A stretch of 23,595 nucleotides of DNA from DASRIA01 sp035650255 (GCA_035650255.1 DASRIA010000061.1:1-23595), one strand, 5' to 3'; counted from the first letter of the stretch, positions 1-7,184 are shown. The notes: generated by a model not told the origin, from the sequence alone. Numbers and translations: made by a program.

Positions 1-143
1 GCGCCGGGTAGTAGTCGTCGAGCAGCTCGAACATGAAGCCGAAACCGCACTTCGAGCACCCACGCGGCTCGGTGCTGAAACCCTGGGTCCGGTCCTGGGA
101 GTTCAGCCGGTTGCCGCAGTTTGGACAGATGAAGACTGGCATG
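1..143 (-). CDS. Zinc-ribbon protein, N-terminal part (cut by window edge)
   Basis: The first 47 codons of a minus-strand gene are present and the rest runs off the left edge. The predicted protein opens MPVFICPNCGNR and continues with a second Cys pair in RGCSKCGFGF, giving a CxxC...CxxC zinc ribbon followed by FELLDDYYPA. I chose the ATG at 143 because a GAGG sits four bases upstream and the protein then starts directly at the zinc ribbon. An in-frame ATG at 173 would add ten polar residues and cannot be excluded. It lies 70 bases beyond ruvB on the same strand. The zinc ribbon is seen directly. Its role is unknown from this fragment; I suspect a signalling or sensory domain follows, because short N-terminal zinc ribbons of this kind are often joined to PAS-type domains, but nothing here shows it. 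Confidence 0.7.
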
Positions 144-192
144 GCACCTCGGGATGAGTTCGACTTCGGCATCCATCCCCCGACTCCTTAAG

Positions 193-212
193 AAGGGGCG
201 GCAGGATCCCTT
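193..212 (-). terminator. Weak stem-loop just after ruvB
   Basis: Immediately downstream of the ruvB stop, a 5-bp perfect stem (AAGGG/CCCTT) encloses a 10-base loop. There is no long U-tract, so this is at best a weak terminator or a processing site between ruvB and the zinc-ribbon gene. Confidence 0.2.
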
Positions 213-213
213 G

Positions 214-1254
214 TCAGAAAAGGCTAGCGCCCCCGGAGAGGCGGTCCGGAGGGTCCATGCCGAGGTGCTCGTAGGCGGCCGATGTCGCGACCCGGCCACG
301 CGGCGTCCGCTTGAGCAGACCGCGCTGCAGCAGATAGGGCTCGTAGACGTCCTCGATCGTGTCCGCCTCCTCGCCGACGGACACCGAGAGGGTCGACAAC
401 CCGACCGGGCCGCCGTCGAACTTCTCCGCGATCGTGCGCAGCAGCTCGCGGTCGAGGCGGTCCAGCCCGGCCGCGTCGACCTCCAGCATCTCGAGCGCCT
501 CGATCGCCACGCCTTCGGTGATCTCGCCGGTGCCGTGGACCTCGGCGAAGTCGCGGACCCGCTTCAGCAGCCGGTTCGCGACGCGCGGCGTTCCGCGTGC
601 CCGCATTGCGATCGCCGCCGCGCCGGCCTCCTCGATGCCGACGTCGAGGATCCCGGCGGAGCGCTCCACGATCTGCGCGAGGTCGCCGGTCGGATAGTGC
701 TCGAGCCGGTGTGACACGCCGAAGCGTTCGCGCAGCGGCGTGGTCAGCAGACCCGTCCGCGTCGTCGCCCCGACGAGCGTGAAGGGCGGCAGGTCCAAGG
801 TCACGGTGCGGGCGCCGGCGCCCTGTCCAAGCACGATCGGCAGCTTGCGGTCCTCCATCGCCGGATAGAGCGTTTCCTCCACCGCGCGGGTGAGGCGGTG
901 GATCTCGTCGATGAAGAACACCGAGCCGGGCTCGAGCGCGGTCAGGAACGCGGCCACGTCCCCCTTGCGTTCCAGCGCCGGGCCCGCGGTCTGCACGAGC
1001 GGGGCGTCCAGCTCGCGCGCCGCGATGTGCGCCAGCGACGTCTTGCCGAGGCCGGGAGGGCCGGCCAGCAGCACGTGGTCGAGCGCCTCGCCGCGCCGGC
1101 GCGCCGCCTCGATGAACAGGCCGAGCTGGCGCTTCACCTGCTCCTGCCCGACGAAGTCCTCCAGCGCCTGCGGGCGCAGCGACCGGTCGAGCTCCTCCTC
1201 GCCCGGCCGGGCAGCCGGGACCTGCATGCTGATCTCGCCGGGCGTGGGAGTCAT
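214..1254 (-). CDS. ruvB: Holliday junction branch migration ATPase RuvB
   Basis: RuvB is the hexameric AAA+ motor that, with RuvA, drives branch migration of Holliday junctions in the cytoplasm. The 346-residue protein has the usual length. Walker A (GPPGLGKTS) is at residues 65-73, Walker B (FFIDEIH) near 113-119, the sensor-1 stretch GATTRTG at 162-168 and the arginine-finger region LRERFG near 174-179. A C-terminal winged helix follows, including GLSTLSVSVGEE and the RGLLKRTPRGR strand. The ATG at 1254 overlaps the ruvA stop by 4 bases (ATGA), which implies translational coupling. It is the last gene of the yebC-tetR-ruvC-ruvA-ruvB operon. An internal ATG at codon 10 is a possible alternative start, but the overlap favours the longer form. 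Identity is secure. Confidence 0.97.
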   Translation of the reverse strand: MTPTPGEISMQVPAARPGEEELDRSLRPQALEDFVGQEQVKRQLGLFIEAARRRGEALDHVLLAGPPGLGKTSLAHIAARELDAPLVQTAGPALERKGDVAAFLTALEPGSVFFIDEIHRLTRAVEETLYPAMEDRKLPIVLGQGAGARTVTLDLPPFTLVGATTRTGLLTTPLRERFGVSHRLEHYPTGDLAQIVERSAGILDVGIEEAGAAAIAMRARGTPRVANRLLKRVRDFAEVHGTGEITEGVAIEALEMLEVDAAGLDRLDRELLRTIAEKFDGGPVGLSTLSVSVGEEADTIEDVYEPYLLQRGLLKRTPRGRVATSAAYEHLGMDPPDRLSGGASLF

Positions 1255-1850
1255 GCGGCCTTGACGGCGCCCCGCAGGGCGGCGGCGATCAGGTCCTCGG
1301 GAGCCGCGTCGTCACCCGCCTCCGCGAGCGCCTCGTCGAGCATCGACTCGGCCTCCGCGGGGTCATAGCCGAGGCCGATCAGCCCTTCGCGTGCGAGGAC
1401 CCGCGGGCCGGCCTCCGCGTGCACGACCGACGGCTCCGCCGCGAGCTCGCCCGCGATCCGCTCGCGCAGCTCCACGATCACGCGCTCGGCCGTCTTGCGC
1501 CCGATGCCGGGAACGACCTGGAAGCGCTTCACGTCGCCGGAGGCAATCGCGCGGCGGGTGTCGGAGACCGTCGATCCCGACAGCACCGCGAGCGCCATCT
1601 TCGGCCCCACGCCGGAGACCGAGATCAGACCCAGGAAGAGCTCCCGCTCCTCGGCCGCGGCGAATCCGTACAGGTGGGCGCCGTCGTCGCGCAGGATCAG
1701 GTGTGTGAGGACGCTCGCCTGCTTGCCGGCGGCGGGCAGCTTGCCGAGCGTCTGGGTCGATGCGGCCACGCGGTAGCCCACCCCGCCGCACTCGATCACG
1801 GCATGGTCGGCTCCCCGCTCCTGCACCTTGCCGGTCAGCGAAGCGATCAT
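1251..1850 (-). CDS. ruvA: Holliday junction DNA-binding protein RuvA
   Basis: RuvA tetramers bind the four-way junction and load RuvB. The 199-residue protein has the family length and order: an N-terminal OB-fold (MIASLTGKVQERG... CGGVGYRV), two helix-hairpin-helix motifs (VSGVGPKMALAVLSG near 78-92 and VPGIGRKTAERV near 113-124), a flexible acidic linker, and a small C-terminal three-helix domain that contacts RuvB (EGLIGLGYDPAEAE onwards). The ATG at 1850 overlaps the ruvC stop by 4 bases (ATGA), and its own stop overlaps ruvB in the same way. The three genes therefore look like a coupled ruvCAB unit. Nothing is unusual in the protein. Confidence 0.96.
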   Translation of the reverse strand: MIASLTGKVQERGADHAVIECGGVGYRVAASTQTLGKLPAAGKQASVLTHLILRDDGAHLYGFAAAEERELFLGLISVSGVGPKMALAVLSGSTVSDTRRAIASGDVKRFQVVPGIGRKTAERVIVELRERIAGELAAEPSVVHAEAGPRVLAREGLIGLGYDPAEAESMLDEALAEAGDDAAPEDLIAAALRGAVKAA

Positions 1851-2380
1851 CTGTTCGCATTCTGCGCCGCGGCCCGGACGCCTTCGGCCACCGGCCGGGC
1901 CCGGAACGCATGGCAGATCGCGAGCGCCAGCGCGTCCGCGGCGTGGTCGGACTGCGGCGGCTCGGCCAGGGAGAGGAGCGATCCGACCATGCGCTGCACC
2001 TGGTCCTTGCGCGCGGCACCGCTCCCGCAGACGGCCAGCTTCACGGCCTGCGGCGTGTACGAGAAGCAGGGGATGTCGCGGCCGCCGGCGCTCGCCAGCA
2101 CCGCGCCGCGCGCCTGCCCGACGGCAAACGCGCTGCGCACGTTGCGGCCAAAGTAGACCTCCTCGATCGCGAGCGCGTCCGGCGAGTGCTCGTCCAGCAG
2201 GTGGTCGATGCCCGCCGCGATCGCGGCCAGCCGCTGCTCCAGCGGCGAGTCCGCGGTCGTCGAGATCACGCCGCCGCAGACGGTGGTGAGCTGCTGGGCG
2301 CGGGAGTCGACTATGCCGAAGCCGGTGGAGGCGGTGCCGGGGTCAATCCCGAGCACCCGGATCTGGGGCCGCGCCGTCAC
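1847..2380 (-). CDS. ruvC: Crossover junction endodeoxyribonuclease RuvC
   Basis: RuvC is the dimeric RNase H-fold nuclease that resolves Holliday junctions by paired nicks. Starting at the GTG at 2380, the 177-residue protein begins MTARPQIRVLGIDPGTASTG, with catalytic D13 in GIDPG, E73 in AIEEVYFG, and D149 in HAADALALA. The fourth position is H146 where E. coli has an Asp; as known for Thermus RuvC, a His can fill this metal-binding position, so the site is intact. The GTG start lies within the 3' end of the preceding tetR gene (38-base overlap). No good Shine-Dalgarno is visible, so re-initiation after tetR is likely. A downstream GTG at 2356 would remove most of the first beta strand and is less likely. 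The stop overlaps ruvA by 4 bases. Confidence 0.95.
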   Translation of the reverse strand: MTARPQIRVLGIDPGTASTGFGIVDSRAQQLTTVCGGVISTTADSPLEQRLAAIAAGIDHLLDEHSPDALAIEEVYFGRNVRSAFAVGQARGAVLASAGGRDIPCFSYTPQAVKLAVCGSGAARKDQVQRMVGSLLSLAEPPQSDHAADALALAICHAFRARPVAEGVRAAAQNANR

Positions 2381-3059
2381 GTGATGGAGTTTCTGTGTCC
2401 ATGCGGACGTTCCCTTCGAGCCGCAGCTCCCAGCGCTCGCCTTCCTGCATCCGCCCCAGGCCGAGCCACATGAACTGGAGCATCGAGCGCACCAGCTCCT
2501 CGCGCGGGAAGCCCGGGTTGCGCAGCCACCAGTCGGCCAGCGCGTAGAAGCCGGCCACGACCATCTCCGCTAGCTGCTCGGTGTGCTGGCGGGTCATGCC
2601 CGCGCGGGTTTCCGGCGGCTCCATCTCCATCACGTCGGACATCAGGGTCACGGCATCGCGGCGCAGCGCCTCCTGGCGCTCGGAGATCATCGGGTCGGTC
2701 ACGTCGCGCACGAACATGTGGAACGTGTGCGGCTTGTCCTGCACGTACTGGAACCCCGCCATCGCCGCGTTCTCCATTCGCAGGGCGCCCTCCATGCCGG
2801 GCGCCGACGCGGCCGCGACCAGCAGGCCGAGGAGCTCCTGCGCCGCCCGGTTGAGCAGCTCTATGTAGAGGTCCTGCTTGCTCGCGAAGTGCTCGTAGAT
2901 CAGCGCCTTGGAGATGCCGGCCGCCGCGGCCACGTCGTCGATGCGCACGTGCTCGTAGCCGCGCTCCCCGAACACCTCGTTCGCGGCTTCGAGGATGCTC
3001 TCGCGTCGTTGCTCCGCGCTCAGCCGCCGCCGCGGCGCTCCCTCGACCGCCTCCCCCAT
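2343..3059 (-). CDS. TetR/AcrR-family transcriptional regulator
   Basis: This 238-residue protein has a classic TetR N-terminus: helix 1 with RRESILEAANEVFGERGYE, then the helix-turn-helix IDDVAAAAGISKALIYEHF near residues 40-58 and the SKQDLY helix-4 start. The C-terminal half is an all-helical ligand-binding and dimer domain (…WWLRNPGFPREELVRSM…) with no recognisable ligand family. The ATG at 3059 overlaps the yebC stop by one base (TGATG), and its 3' end overlaps ruvC by 38 bases. The gene is therefore embedded in the yebC-ruvCAB operon, which is unusual for a ligand-responsive repressor. A longer in-frame start upstream (to 3413) would run antisense-like through yebC in another frame and is rejected. 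The target and inducer are unknown; autoregulation of the operon is only a guess. Confidence 0.9.
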   Translation of the reverse strand: MGEAVEGAPRRRLSAEQRRESILEAANEVFGERGYEHVRIDDVAAAAGISKALIYEHFASKQDLYIELLNRAAQELLGLLVAAASAPGMEGALRMENAAMAGFQYVQDKPHTFHMFVRDVTDPMISERQEALRRDAVTLMSDVMEMEPPETRAGMTRQHTEQLAEMVVAGFYALADWWLRNPGFPREELVRSMLQFMWLGLGRMQEGERWELRLEGNVRMDTETPSRDGAAPDPGARD

Positions 3060-3808
3060 CAGGCTGCCGCTTCCTCCATCACGTCGGCCCGCATGTCGAA
3101 GTTGGCGTGCACCTGGTCGACGTCGTCCTGCTCGTCGAGCGCATCGAGCAGGCGCAGCAGCTTGCGCGCGTCGTCGGCCTCGATCTCGACCGTGGACTTG
3201 GGCAGCATCGACTGTTCGGTGGACTGGACCTCCACTCCCGCCTGCTCGAGCACGTCGTGCACGGTGCGGAGGTCGCTGGGCTCGCACACGATGCGGATCG
3301 AGTCGCCCTCGGGCGCGAGGTCCTCGGCGCCGGCGTCGATCGCCGGCATCAGGTCGTCCTCGCTGTAGCGCCGGCCGTCCACGAGCAGCACGCCCTTCTT
3401 CTCGAACATCCACGCGACGGAACCGGGCTCACCGAGGCTCGCGTCGGCGCGCCCGAAGATGTGGCGGATCTCCGCCGCAGTGCGGTTGCGGTTGTCGGTC
3501 AGGCACTCGACGAGGATCGCCACCCCGCCGGGGCCATAGCCCTCGTAGGTGACTGCCTCGATCGCAGCCGCGTCGCCGCCGGCGCCGGTGCCCTTCGCGA
3601 TCGCGCGCTCGATGTTGTCCTTGGGCATGCGCAGGCTCTTGGCCTTCTCGATCGCGTTCGCGAGCGCGGCGTTGCCCTCCGGGTCGCCGCCGCCGTCACG
3701 CGCGGCGACGGTGATCGCGCGCGCGAGCTTCGTGAAGAGCTGTCCGCGCTTGGCGTCCGCGGCGCCCTTCTTGCGCTTGATCTGCGCCCATTTGGAGTGA
3801 CCGGCCAT
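3059..3808 (-). CDS. yebC: YebC/PmpR-family protein
   Basis: YebC family proteins (TACO1 in mitochondria) have been described as transcriptional regulators and as translation factors that help ribosomes through difficult sequences. The 249-residue protein has the family length. It opens with the highly conserved MAGHSKWAQIKRKKGAADAK and the GQLFTKLARAI helix, followed by MPKDNIERAIAKG near 79-91 and the EGYGPGGVA loop near 109-117. The C-terminal domain includes GSVAWMFEKKG. The ATG at 3808 has no Shine-Dalgarno but has a TAGAAT box seven bases upstream, so the message is probably leaderless. It is the first gene of a five-gene operon ending in ruvB, as in many actinobacteria except for the tetR gene that follows it here. 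Confidence 0.96.
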   Translation of the reverse strand: MAGHSKWAQIKRKKGAADAKRGQLFTKLARAITVAARDGGGDPEGNAALANAIEKAKSLRMPKDNIERAIAKGTGAGGDAAAIEAVTYEGYGPGGVAILVECLTDNRNRTAAEIRHIFGRADASLGEPGSVAWMFEKKGVLLVDGRRYSEDDLMPAIDAGAEDLAPEGDSIRIVCEPSDLRTVHDVLEQAGVEVQSTEQSMLPKSTVEIEADDARKLLRLLDALDEQDDVDQVHANFDMRADVMEEAAA

Positions 3809-3821
3809 TCAGGTGATTCTA
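3809..3821 (-). promoter_or_regulatory. Leaderless promoter (-10) of the yebC-ruvB operon
   Basis: On the minus strand TAGAAT occupies 3821-3816, followed by seven bases and then the yebC ATG. With transcription starting 7-8 bases after the hexamer, the first transcribed base would be the A of the ATG. There is no purine-rich ribosome-binding site in these bases. TANNNT boxes directly before start codons are characteristic of actinobacterial leaderless genes. No convincing -35 box is seen. Confidence 0.55.
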
Positions 3822-3846
3822 GGAGGCGCTTCCAACGCCCGCGGGG

Positions 3847-4899
3847 CTACCCCTCCCAGCGAAAGCCGGTCTTGGCCGGGCGCGGCGGCAGCGGGCTGGC
3901 GGGCAGCCCGGGCGGCGGGTCGACCAAGTTGTAGCCGCCCGGCGCGACGTCGTTCGGAGTGTCCGGGTGGAACAGCGACGCCAGATACTGGATGTGGCCG
4001 CGCCCCGGGCCGAGCTCGAACTGGCCGCCGCCGTAGCCGCCGATGCCGCGCTCGGCCAGGTAGTCGTAGGCGTTCAGAAGCGACTTCAGGCCGCCGAAGC
4101 GCGACGGCTTCACGTTGACCATCTTCGGTGGGTATGGGAGCGCCTCGATGTCGGCGATCGAGTGGATCGGGGCGTCCCATGTGAAGCGATCGGCGAACGG
4201 CTCCAGCATCGGCCGGATCTCGTCGCTCAGGTCCGGGTCCTCGAGCCACGCGTCCGGGAACGCCTCCGCCACCTTCCGGTAGAGGACCGGGTCGAGCGGG
4301 TTGTCCACGACGGTGCCCTTGTAGTGACCCTTGTAGTCGACTGAATCGACGGCGCCGGTCTCGACGAGCTCCGCGATCAGCTCGTCGGTCCACTCCGGAG
4401 TCGGGTCGAGCTTGAAGCGCAAGCTCGGGTAGCGCTCGAGCCGGCGTGTGACCGGTTCGATCGTCGCCGGCTTGCCGAGCCGCAGCGACACGACGAAGGT
4501 CACGGGGCGGGACTCGCGGCCGAGCGCTTCCGCGAGGTTGGTGCCCTGCTGGCGCAGCGCGAGGTCGAGCGCCGCGCTGTCGAAGCCCCAGCGCCGGTAT
4601 AGGCGCGACACGTCGCGGACCGGCTCGGCGGGGAACAGGTCGAGGCTCGCCACGTGGTCGCAGAAGGAGCCGAGCGTCCACGAGCCCGCGAGCTCCAGCA
4701 CGGGCCCCGCCTCCTGGAGCGCGACGTGATCGAGCGCGTCGTAGGTGACGTCCTCGCCCACGCCCTCCTCCCCGCCGCCGCGCAGGTGGATCACCGTGGA
4801 CGCGCGCGTGAAGTCGCTCGAGACGTCCTGTTCCAGCGGCTCGAGCTCGTAGCTCTCGACCTCGAGCGGAATTCCCGCGAGCTGCTCGTACGTGCTCAT
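3847..4899 (-). CDS. Enolase-superfamily (mandelate racemase/muconate cycloisomerase-like) enzyme, substrate unknown
   Basis: This is a 350-residue cytosolic enzyme of the enolase superfamily, which abstracts a proton alpha to a carboxylate using Mg2+. Spaced motifs of the barrel are visible: K163 in RFKLDP, metal ligands D188 (SVDYKG), E220 (LEDPD) and D242 (WDAPIHS), and a second Lys, K264, in VNVKPSRFGG. The capping domain (residues 1-110) matches no subgroup I can name, and the C-terminus is rich in Gly and Pro (GYGGGQFELGPGRGH). I chose the ATG at 4899; a longer reading to 5043 would overlap the upstream small gene. No Shine-Dalgarno precedes it, but a TAGGCT box lies ten bases upstream. 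It is the last gene on the minus-strand arm that begins with potA. Racemase/epimerase or dehydratase activity on an amino-acid or sugar acid is possible; the context does not decide. Confidence 0.85.
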   Translation of the reverse strand: MSTYEQLAGIPLEVESYELEPLEQDVSSDFTRASTVIHLRGGGEEGVGEDVTYDALDHVALQEAGPVLELAGSWTLGSFCDHVASLDLFPAEPVRDVSRLYRRWGFDSAALDLALRQQGTNLAEALGRESRPVTFVVSLRLGKPATIEPVTRRLERYPSLRFKLDPTPEWTDELIAELVETGAVDSVDYKGHYKGTVVDNPLDPVLYRKVAEAFPDAWLEDPDLSDEIRPMLEPFADRFTWDAPIHSIADIEALPYPPKMVNVKPSRFGGLKSLLNAYDYLAERGIGGYGGGQFELGPGRGHIQYLASLFHPDTPNDVAPGGYNLVDPPPGLPASPLPPRPAKTGFRWEG

Positions 4900-4915
4900 C
4901 AGGCGGGAGAGCCTA
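4900..4915 (-). promoter_or_regulatory. Possible near-leaderless promoter of the enolase-like gene
   Basis: TAGGCT on the minus strand (4915-4910) overlaps the TAG stop of the upstream membrane-protein gene and is ten bases from the ATG at 4899. The intervening bases are pyrimidine-rich with no Shine-Dalgarno. This could give a transcript with a leader of only 2-4 bases, so the gene may be expressed separately from the operon. Confidence 0.35.
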
Positions 4916-5185
4916 GCGAGTGCTGTCAGCGTGTCGGTTCGGCTTGTGTCTGCGTAGTGCTCTTGGGATTCCCCACGCGGCCCCTGCCACGACAAGGACA
5001 CAGGCCGCCAGGAAGAACCACGGAGCGTCTCCGGTGAACACATCGCTCAGCAGCGAGCAGTCCGATGAGCACTCCGTCGCGCCGGTCGTCGTCGCGACGA
5101 GCGCAACAGCGAGGAATAGGACGTAACCAAGGGCGCAGGCCAGAACCAGCTTGACGAGAAACGTCGCTATCCCACGCGAGGACAT
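4913..5185 (-). CDS. Small two-helix membrane protein, unknown function
   Basis: A 90-residue hypothetical protein. Two hydrophobic segments are evident: residues about 9-30 (LVKLVLACALGYVLFLAV) and about 55-73 (WFFLAACVLVVAGAAWGIP). They are separated by a short loop with two cysteines (ATECSSDCSLL) that could form a disulfide outside the cell, and the C-terminal tail is basic (RALRRHKPNRH), as expected for a cytoplasmic end. The ATG at 5185 has GGGGAA just upstream and lies 12 bases after the uspA-like stop on the same strand, supporting a real co-transcribed gene. I recognise no family. The hydrophobic pattern and ribosome-binding site, not homology, support it. Confidence 0.65.
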   Translation of the reverse strand: MSSRGIATFLVKLVLACALGYVLFLAVALVATTTGATECSSDCSLLSDVFTGDAPWFFLAACVLVVAGAAWGIPRALRRHKPNRHADSTR

Positions 5186-5197
5186 GTTCCCCGTGCG

Positions 5198-5620
5198 CTA
5201 GTCCTGCGCCGGGACGATCACCAGAGGCGTGTGCGACAGCTGGAGCAGCTTGTGCGGCGTCGCCCCCAGCAGCGCGCCGCGGATCGGCCCCTCGCCGTAG
5301 CTGCCGACCACGATGAACCGCGCGCCGCGCTCCGCGGCCAGGTCCACGAGCGCGGGCGCCGGCCGCTCCGGCACCAGGGCCACCTCCGCCTCGACGCCCT
5401 CGGCGCGCGCATGCTCCATCGCGGAGGCCGTCGCGCGCTCGGCGATCTCCTCGAGCGCCCGCTTGTGCTCCTTGTACTCCTCCCCGACGTTGCCCGGCGG
5501 CGCCACGCCGAAGCACACGATCAGGCGGTCACCGAACTGCTTCGCGAGCGACAGCGCCTGGTCCAGCGCCAGGTTCGCACCCTCGGACCCGTCGTAGCCG
5601 AGCACGATCGTCCCCGCCAG
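5198..5620 (-). CDS. Universal stress protein (UspA family), probable CTG start
   Basis: A single-domain cytosolic Usp of 140 residues. It begins with the beta-1 strand TIVLGYDGSEGANLAL and ends with the nucleotide-binding loop GSYGEGPIRGALLGAT (G-2x-G-9x-G) and the last strand HTPLVIVPAQD, so ATP binding is likely. The nearest canonical start, a GTG at 5605, would cut into beta-1. A CTG at 5620 restores the full strand, directly abuts the TAG of the upstream permease, and has GGAGGAGG eight bases before it, which is ideal spacing. I therefore place the start at this CTG; if that is wrong the gene begins at 5605. Usp genes are often paired with transporters, and this one is tightly coupled to the APC permease. 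Confidence 0.88.
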   Translation of the reverse strand: MAGTIVLGYDGSEGANLALDQALSLAKQFGDRLIVCFGVAPPGNVGEEYKEHKRALEEIAERATASAMEHARAEGVEAEVALVPERPAPALVDLAAERGARFIVVGSYGEGPIRGALLGATPHKLLQLSHTPLVIVPAQD

Positions 5621-7183
5621 CTAAACCGCCTCCTCCGGGACCGCGGCCACGCCGGCCACGCGTCCGGCCGCCACGTCCGGGTCGACCACCTCGCGCTTGC
5701 GCCCGAAGAAGCTCTCGTGGCCCGTCGCACGCCACGCCAGCATCAGCGCCACCCCGAGGATCAACAGGCCCACCCCGAGCGCGACGGGAACCGCAACGCC
5801 GAAGATCTCGTTACCCGAGTACGACTGGTCGGTCTGCCGGTACTCGTCGATCGCCTTGAAGAACAGGTACGCGAGGATGCCGCCGCCGACCACCGGACCA
5901 ACGCCGATGAACAGGAAGTTCTTGACGGACTTCGTCAGCTCCCGCCGGTAGTAGATCGCGCACGCAAAGCCGTTCAGCGCGTAATAGAAGGCGATCATCA
6001 GCGACAGCGCGGTGAGCGAGTCGAACAGGAAGTTCTCGGACACGTTGAAGAGCACCCCGAACCAGACCGCGGAAATCGCGCCGACGACGATCGTGGACAC
6101 GTGCGGCGTGAGGAAGCGCGGGTGCACCTTGCCCAGCACGGCCGGGAACGCGCCCTGGCGCGCCATCGAGAGGGCCGTCCGCGACGCGGGCAGGATCGTG
6201 GTCTGCGTCGACGCAAGGGCCGAGGTGATGATCGCCAGCACGACGATCCAGTCCAGGCCGTTGCCCAGGACGTCGGGAGCGATCGCGCCGAAGAGGCCTG
6301 GGTCGTCCTCGTACTCGGCAACCAGCTCGAGGCCCGCGAACGCGACCACCGCGGTCGTCGTTGCGACATAGGTGACGAGCAGCACCACCGTGCTCACGAC
6401 CGCTGCCAGCCCGGGGGACGTCGCCGAGTCCTCTGTCTCCTCGTTCAGGTTGACGGCGCTCTCCCACCCCCAATAGATGAAGACGCCGGTCAACAGTCCC
6501 AGCACGAGGATGCTCAGGGAGTCAACGGCGAAGGGCGAGAACCAGGACAGCTCGGGATCGATCGATCCCGCCGGCGCGTCGTTGCCGGCCACCTTGATCA
6601 GAGCGACCGTGGCGAAGAGCAGCAGCGCCCCGACCTGGGCCAGGATCATGACCCGCTGCACCAGTGCCGACAGCTCCGTGCCGAGCACGCAGATCAGCGT
6701 CATCACGCCGATGATCCCGATCGTGAAGACCGTCTGCCACAGGCGCGAATCGCGCAGGTACTCGAGGCTCAACAGGTCGAACGTGTAGTACGCCGCCACC
6801 TGCGCGAGCGACCCGACCACGATGATCCCGGTCGTGCACACCGCCCAGCCGCCCACCCAGCCGAGGGACGGGCCCATTGCGCGCGTGATCCACGAAAACG
6901 TCGTGCCGCAGTCCGGGTCGGCGCGGTTCATGTAGTAGAAGGACGAGGCGATCAGGAACATCGGGACGAACGACGCCAGCAGCACCGCCGGCGCCTGCAC
7001 GCCGACGAGCACCACGACGATCGCCAGCACCGCAGCCAGCGAGTAGGCCGGCGCGGTCGAGGCGATCCCGATGATCAGGCCGTCGATGAACCCGATCGCG
7101 TTCTTCTTGAGGCCCTTCTCCCCGAGCTCTGCCTCCTCCGACGGGTGCAAAGGGTGGTGATGGTGCTCGGCGTGGGCCTCCAT
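5621..7183 (-). CDS. APC-superfamily amino acid/polyamine permease
   Basis: A 520-residue inner-membrane transporter with about twelve hydrophobic helices. TM1 holds GLIIGIASTAPAYSLAA, the unwound-helix Gly-rich motif of the APC fold, and GWVGGWAVCTTG and WGWESAVNLNEET in TM6 are also typical. The N-terminus before TM1 has an unusual histidine cluster (HAEHHHHPLHP). The ATG at 7183 follows the potC stop with a single base between them (TGA-C-ATG), so it is translated with the ABC importer. Substrate cannot be read from sequence; with its neighbours, uptake or exchange of putrescine, GABA or an amino acid is the best guess. The stop immediately precedes the presumed CTG start of the Usp gene. 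Confidence 0.92.
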   Translation of the reverse strand: MEAHAEHHHHPLHPSEEAELGEKGLKKNAIGFIDGLIIGIASTAPAYSLAAVLAIVVVLVGVQAPAVLLASFVPMFLIASSFYYMNRADPDCGTTFSWITRAMGPSLGWVGGWAVCTTGIIVVGSLAQVAAYYTFDLLSLEYLRDSRLWQTVFTIGIIGVMTLICVLGTELSALVQRVMILAQVGALLLFATVALIKVAGNDAPAGSIDPELSWFSPFAVDSLSILVLGLLTGVFIYWGWESAVNLNEETEDSATSPGLAAVVSTVVLLVTYVATTTAVVAFAGLELVAEYEDDPGLFGAIAPDVLGNGLDWIVVLAIITSALASTQTTILPASRTALSMARQGAFPAVLGKVHPRFLTPHVSTIVVGAISAVWFGVLFNVSENFLFDSLTALSLMIAFYYALNGFACAIYYRRELTKSVKNFLFIGVGPVVGGGILAYLFFKAIDEYRQTDQSYSGNEIFGVAVPVALGVGLLILGVALMLAWRATGHESFFGRKREVVDPDVAAGRVAGVAAVPEEAV

Positions 7184-7184
7184 G

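Noticed and set aside
1847..2380. RuvC appears to lack one catalytic Asp (His146 instead).
   Set aside because: A His at this position is known in Thermus RuvC and common in other bacteria, so the enzyme is not considered broken.
3059..3413. Upstream extension of the TetR gene to 3413.
   Set aside because: The added residues come from an alternate frame of yebC and are Arg/Gly-rich; the TetR fold begins after the ATG at 3059.
4900..5043. Upstream extension of the enolase-like gene to 5043.
   Set aside because: It would overlap the small membrane-protein gene and adds no recognisable domain; the ATG at 4899 is better.
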